A stretch of 9,196 nucleotides of DNA from an uncultured Collinsella sp. (GTDB taxonomy: Bacteria > Actinomycetota > Coriobacteriia > Coriobacteriales > Coriobacteriaceae). The DNA is taken from assembly GCA_900551205.1 (NCBI GenBank), contig URUW01000062.1, positions 1-9,196 on the forward strand. Direction: 5' to 3'. A program made the position numbers and the translations under genes. Positions 5,976 to 9,196 of the stretch are shown piece by piece (within the stretch, counting starts at the first letter, position 1; each line of letters starts with the position of its first letter). The notes beneath the pieces were generated by a model. That model was not told the origin of the DNA, did no database searches, and worked only from the letters and a program-made list of their open reading frames with translations.

Positions 5976-6794
5976 ATGCCTCAGACTTACACTTTCGCCT
6001 CGTGGAACGTTAACGGCCTGCGCGCCGTGCTCAAAAAGGACCCGAGCTTTATCCAGATCGCGCAAGAACTCGACGTCGATATCTTGGCGCTGCAGGAGAC
6101 AAAGCTGCAGGAGGGCCAGGTCGATATCGACCTGGCCGGCTATCACCAAACCTGGAGCTACGCCGAACGTAAAGGCTATTCGGGCACTGCGGTCTTTAGC
6201 CGCCAGGAACCGCTGCGCGTGCTGCACGCCGACGCGCTGCTACCCTACGCCGGCGAGGGCGAGGCGGCCGAGTTCGTCGCCCAAGCCGCAACCGAGGGCC
6301 GCGTCTGCGCGCTCGAGTTCGACAAGTTCTGGTTTGTCGACGTCTATACACCCAACGCCCAAAATGAACTCGCCCGCATCGACGTGCGCATGGCCTGGGA
6401 CGATGCTTACCGCGGCTTTTTGAACGCGCTCGAGCGCGAGACCGGCAAACCCGTCGTGACCTGCGGCGACTTTAACGTGGCGCACGAGGAGATCGACCTT
6501 AAGAACCCCAAGTCCAACCGCGGCAACGCCGGCTTTTCGGACGAGGAGCGCGGCAAGTTTACCGAGCTGCTCAACGCCGGCTTTACCGATACCTGGCGTG
6601 CGGCAAACCCCGACGTCGAGGGCGTCTACAGCTGGTGGAGCTATCGCTTTAATGCCCGCAAGAACAACGCCGGCTGGCGCATCGACTACTTCCTGGTAAG
6701 CGACACAATCGCCGGCAACGTGCGCGACACGGGCATCCGCGGCGACATCTTTGGCAGCGACCACTGCCCCGTCACCCTCACGCTAGAGCTCTAG
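5976..6794 (+). CDS. xth: Exodeoxyribonuclease III / AP endonuclease (ExoA-Xth family)
   Basis: A 272-residue metal-dependent DNA repair nuclease. It cuts 5' to abasic sites and trims 3' ends in base excision repair. Active-site motifs are complete: SWNVNGLR (9-16) with Asn11, LQETK (39-43) with Glu41, VYTPN (123-127), GDFN (164-167) with Asp165 and Asn167, WRIDYFLVS (234-242) with Asp237, and SDHCP (261-265) with the catalytic His. A short extra loop around residues 86-108 (LPYAGEGEAAEF) is longer than I expect for the family. The start at 5976 has AAAGGA four bases upstream. It is divergent from cobB and convergent with the ECF genes. Its transcript probably ends at the T-rich hairpin at 6936-6965. 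Confidence 0.95.
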   Translation: MPQTYTFASWNVNGLRAVLKKDPSFIQIAQELDVDILALQETKLQEGQVDIDLAGYHQTWSYAERKGYSGTAVFSRQEPLRVLHADALLPYAGEGEAAEFVAQAATEGRVCALEFDKFWFVDVYTPNAQNELARIDVRMAWDDAYRGFLNALERETGKPVVTCGDFNVAHEEIDLKNPKSNRGNAGFSDEERGKFTELLNAGFTDTWRAANPDVEGVYSWWSYRFNARKNNAGWRIDYFLVSDTIAGNVRDTGIRGDIFGSDHCPVTLTLEL

Positions 6795-6797
6795 CCC

Positions 6798-7031
6798 CAG
6801 CTGATCCCCTGGGGACGGAGGAAAACGAATCATTTTGGGCCTCGTGGTGGTATCCACGTGACCCATCCGCCACGAAACACGCCCATCTACTACGTTTAAG
6901 CCACCACCCTCAACCACAGCGAACAACGCAAAAAGAAAACCGCAGGTAGAAAGCCTGCGGTTTTTCATAAAACGCGGTTGTGTTTGGGGGTGTCGGGTCA
7001 AACGTAGTAGATAGGCTGATTTCGTGGCGGG
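6798..7031. repeat. Repeat unit A: conserved block plus giant hairpin A
   Basis: The unit starts four bases after the exoA stop. It holds a conserved block (6798-6839, beginning CAGCTGAT and containing ACGGAGGAAAACG), a small hairpin CGTGG/CCACG (6843-6858), then a long hairpin. The outer arms 6867-6897 and 7000-7030 pair at 27 of 31 positions in one register. The same register continues inward with most bases of 6905-6920 paired to 6977-6992, and the tip is the 11-bp hairpin 6936-6964. A second unit with the same plan follows at 7038-7290. Confidence 0.75.
6936..6965 (+). terminator. Intrinsic terminator at the tip of giant hairpin A
   Basis: AAAACCGCAGG (6936-6946) pairs with CCTGCGGTTTT (6954-6964) across the 7-nt loop TAGAAAG and is followed by another T (T tract 6961-6965). 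It lies 141 bp past the exoA stop and is the obvious terminator for it. The A-rich left flank would give a U tract on the opposite strand too, so it may work in both directions. Confidence 0.8.
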
Positions 7032-7037
7032 CGAGTT

Positions 7038-7290
7038 CAGCTGATTCCCCGGGGGCGTCTGGAGACGGAAGAAAACGGATCAATTTGGCTCTTGAGGGTC
7101 ACGACGCCCGTCATATCAGCCGGCCATTCCAAAACTATGCCAGTTTACGGGGCTAAATCGCGAACCCCCAACCATACGCAATTCCGAAATAATAAAACCG
7201 CAGGTAAACGGCTTGCTCTATTTCAAAAATAGCCGGCATGGTCTGCTTGTGCCAATCTGGCCCCGTAAACCGGCATAGTTTTAAAATGGC
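7038..7290. repeat. Repeat unit B: conserved block plus giant hairpin B
   Basis: The block 7038-7088 repeats that of unit A (CAGCTGAT, ACGGAAGAAAACGGATCA). After about 34 bp, arms 7123-7153 and 7260-7290 pair at 28 of 31 positions in one register. Further inside, ACCAT (7171-7175) meets ATGGT (7238-7242) in the same register. The tip carries AAAACCGCAGGTA (7194-7206), identical to unit A, but its right side is decayed (CTTGC then CTATTTC), leaving about five pairs and no T tract. The arm sequence is unrelated to that of unit A. With unit A and short spacers it fills the 535-bp gap between exoA and the ECF genes; I see no gene in that gap. Confidence 0.75.
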
Positions 7291-7329
7291 ACTTCGGCAG
7301 TATTGATTCCCGCCCCGGCGCAACCAGCC

Positions 7330-8043
7330 CTACAGTCCGTACTTCACGACGACTCGGTTGATGCGGCGACACCAAGGCTTGTACAGGGCGACCAAAAACA
7401 CGCAGGTCGCAAGGCCGTGCGTGATATCGAACGGTACGGCGGTGGCAAGACGCGCCATGGCACCCGCCCACGTGAGCGGTTGAACAAAACCGATAATGTC
7501 GTAGGCGTTGATCACAACGCCGTACAGCAAACCCGAAGCAAAGCCGTAGGTCAGCAGCGCCGGCATACGCACGGTGCCGTCGGCGCGGTCGAACGCACCC
7601 GCATGCGCCAGCGCGCCGCCAACATAGCCAACCAGGCCCCAAGCATACATCTGCCACGGCGTCCACATGCCCTGTCCAAAAAAGAAATTGCTGGTCAGCG
7701 CCGCCAACGCGCCAACCATAAAACCATTGCGGCGACCAAGCGTCGCCCCCGCAATAATGGCGATGGCACTCACCGGTTTAAAGTCGGGAATGGGGCCAAA
7801 CAGAATGCGCCCCGCCGCAGCCAACGCCGCCAGAACCAGCGTTGGCATAATCTGGCGTAAGCCCGGGCGCGACGCCTCGTAGCCCGCAAAGAACAGCGCG
7901 AGCACCAGCGCCACCACGACAAGCATGGCAAGTGCCGCCTGTTCAACGCCCGCCAGCAACGCCGCAGCCATCACGGCTGGCACCGCCAGCAGCAGCGGTA
8001 TCTCCAGTTTTGCGAGTAGGCGCACGATGCGATAATCCGCCAT
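7330..8043 (-). CDS. ECF transporter S component (substrate-binding membrane subunit)
   Basis: A 237-residue, strongly hydrophobic protein with about six or seven membrane segments (near residues 14-33, 37-54, 65-82, 91-122, 132-148, 161-188 and 190-221). The conserved stretch PDFKPVSAIAI (86-96), then GATLGRRNGFMVGALAAL (99-116) and SNFFFGQGMWTPWQM (118-132), is typical of energy-coupling-factor S components for vitamins or related compounds. The pattern recalls the cobalamin-type CbrT group, but I cannot assign a substrate from sequence alone. The ATG at 8043 lies four bases after the stop of the ECF ATPase (8048-8050). The Shine-Dalgarno is weak, so coupled translation is likely. An upstream in-frame extension to 8118 would overlap the ATPase and is not supported. 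It works with the ATPase next to it and a T component not seen here. Confidence 0.85.
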   Translation of the reverse strand: MADYRIVRLLAKLEIPLLLAVPAVMAAALLAGVEQAALAMLVVVALVLALFFAGYEASRPGLRQIMPTLVLAALAAAGRILFGPIPDFKPVSAIAIIAGATLGRRNGFMVGALAALTSNFFFGQGMWTPWQMYAWGLVGYVGGALAHAGAFDRADGTVRMPALLTYGFASGLLYGVVINAYDIIGFVQPLTWAGAMARLATAVPFDITHGLATCVFLVALYKPWCRRINRVVVKYGL

Positions 8044-8047
8044 CCCA

Positions 8048-9196
8048 TCACGCCCTATAAAACACGTTGTCGGCAAAGAAGTCGGTCGGCGGCTCCATGC
8101 AGGCGATCTCGCCATCAAACATCATGGAAATGTCATCGGCAACCTGCTCGGCAAAGTCCAGGTCGTGCGTCGCCATGACGACGGTGCCGCCAGCCTGCGC
8201 ATGGTCGCGCAGGGCGCGGGCGATGATGCGGCGGCTGGCCAGGTCCAAACCCTTGGTGGGCTCATCGAGCAATAGCAGTTCGGGGCCGATCAACAGCAGC
8301 TTTGCCAACGCAAGCAGCTGACGCTGTCCGCCCGAAAGATCGTACGGATGGCGCCCATCCAGACCCGACAGCCCCAAGCTCGCCGCACGCTCCCGCGCCA
8401 AGTTCTCGTCATATCCGCAGGTCGAGGCCCATTCCATCAGCTCATCGCGAACCGTCTCGGCAACCAGCAATGCTTTGGGGTTCTGAGGCAGCAGCGCCGC
8501 CGAGGCCGCTCCGCGCACCATGCGACCGCGCTGCAGCTTGGCGGTCTTCGCCAGCACCGAGAGCATCGTCGACTTACCGCATCCGTTGCCGCCCACGATC
8601 GCATGCACCGCACCGGCCGAAAACGCCACGTCGAGCCCGCGCAGAACCCAACCGCCCGCGCGATCGTAGCGAAACCAGCTCCCTGCCAGGGTGGTAGCCG
8701 ACCCGCCGTGCATTTTTTGGAGTATTCTGCTCCCATCCGTGCGCGGGAAGGCTTCCGAGCCGTTCTCGAGCGACGTTTGCGCCACAAATTCGGACGATTT
8801 GTCCAATTCCGAACTTTTTTTCGCGCTCGATACGTCCCCGGGCGGCTCCAGAGAGCCCAAATTGTCCTCACGCCTGCTGAATACTCCGTTTTTTGCACAT
8901 CGGACGGCACCCCACCCCAACATGTCGTCGGAAAACAGCGATTCTCGACGCCCCAAAGAAGCCATATCCGCCACCTCGCGCACGCGACCGTCCTCAATCC
9001 GGTACGCACACGTCGCATACTCGAGCATTGGGCGCGGTTGATGCGTAGCCACAACAACCGTGCAGCCCAGCTCGCGATTCACACGAAACAGCGCGTGCAG
9101 AAAATTCTTCTCGGCAACGGGATCGAGCTGAGACGTGGGCTCGTCGAGTAGCAGCACACGCGGACACAGCGCCAGGACGGCGGCAAGCGACAGCAG
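8048..9196 (-). CDS. ECF transporter ATPase with two fused ABC domains, N-terminus outside the window
   Basis: The reading frame is open to the window edge; 382 C-terminal residues are visible. Domain 1 is seen from just after its signature motif: Walker B LLLDEPTSQLDP (15-26) and the switch His in THQ (51-53). Domain 2 is complete: Walker A GGNGCGKST (202-210), Q-loop LLPQNP (235-240), signature LSGGQRQ (287-293), Walker B LLLLDEPTKGLD (307-318) and switch His in ATHD (342-345). Both domains look catalytically intact. It powers substrate uptake together with the S component encoded four bases downstream. Between the domains, visible residues about 100-163 form a polar linker (Ser, Lys, Glu, Asp-rich) encoded by DNA with repeat-like inverted ends (8709-8897). 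The apparent GTG start at 9157 is an artefact of the window edge; the gene begins beyond 9196. Confidence 0.92.
   Translation of the reverse strand: MLSLAAVLALCPRVLLLDEPTSQLDPVAEKNFLHALFRVNRELGCTVVVATHQPRPMLEYATCAYRIEDGRVREVADMASLGRRESLFSDDMLGWGAVRCAKNGVFSRREDNLGSLEPPGDVSSAKKSSELDKSSEFVAQTSLENGSEAFPRTDGSRILQKMHGGSATTLAGSWFRYDRAGGWVLRGLDVAFSAGAVHAIVGGNGCGKSTMLSVLAKTAKLQRGRMVRGAASAALLPQNPKALLVAETVRDELMEWASTCGYDENLARERAASLGLSGLDGRHPYDLSGGQRQLLALAKLLLIGPELLLLDEPTKGLDLASRRIIARALRDHAQAGGTVVMATHDLDFAEQVADDISMMFDGEIACMEPPTDFFADNVFYRA
8709..8897. repeat. Repeat-like segment with inverted ends inside the ECF ATPase linker
   Basis: GGAGTATTCTGC (8719-8730) and GCTGAATACTCC (8876-8887) are inverted copies matching at 11 of 12 positions. 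Outside each lies a six-base T tract and TGCA (8709-8718; 8889-8897), so the ends look like matched terminal repeats of a 189-bp element. Inside, TTCGGAC-GATTT-GTCC forms a small hairpin next to a run of seven T. The DNA is visibly less GC-rich and less codon-biased than the two ABC domains around it, and it stays in frame. Confidence 0.55.

Noticed and set aside
6783..7001. 72-codon minus-strand frame spanning repeat unit A
   Set aside because: It overlaps the exoA end and the giant hairpin, has no clear Shine-Dalgarno, and its sequence is explained by the repeat.

Overview
The window looks like chromosome of a high-G+C gut actinobacterium of the class Coriobacteriia, most likely Collinsella or a close relative. 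This is inferred from strong G/C bias at third codon positions, gene content (coaX, a folP-folK fusion, a class-U-like sirtuin, a two-domain ECF ATPase with an S component) and the number of palindromic intergenic repeats. No database search was possible.

Layout, left to right. An initiator tRNA-fMet (minus strand, 3' end cut by the window) faces away from coaX (type III pantothenate kinase, plus). After coaX comes an insertion-like module: a lower-G+C AAA ATPase of the DUF4143 family (minus), with a near-perfect palindrome just after its stop, a second just before its start and a third 43 bp further upstream. Next is a leftward operon, cobB (sirtuin) then folP-folK (dihydropteroate synthase fused to HPPK) then a degenerate biotin-ligase-like protein, closed by a strong hairpin at about 2506-2543. 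exoA/xth (exonuclease III family) is divergent from cobB. Between exoA and the convergent ECF genes lie 535 bp without a gene. These hold two tandem units, each a short conserved block followed by a giant imperfect hairpin of about 166-168 nt. The right end holds an ECF S component and, upstream of it, a fused two-domain ECF ATPase that runs off the window.

Functionally the operon joins folate synthesis (two consecutive steps on one polypeptide) with an NAD-dependent deacylase and a protein that has the biotin-ligase fold but not its catalytic motifs. The ECF genes form part of a vitamin or metal importer whose T component is not in view.

The most unusual signals are: (1) the tandem giant hairpins, whose 31-nt arms differ in sequence between copies but stay paired within each copy; (2) the palindrome family around the ATPase, which shows paired base changes between copies; (3) a repeat-like segment with inverted ends lying in frame inside the linker of the ECF ATPase; (4) a linker of about 120 residues inserted into the FolP barrel; (5) the biotin-ligase-like protein lacking its catalytic lysine. 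None of these is demonstrated as a new system. The first three are the best candidates for follow-up.
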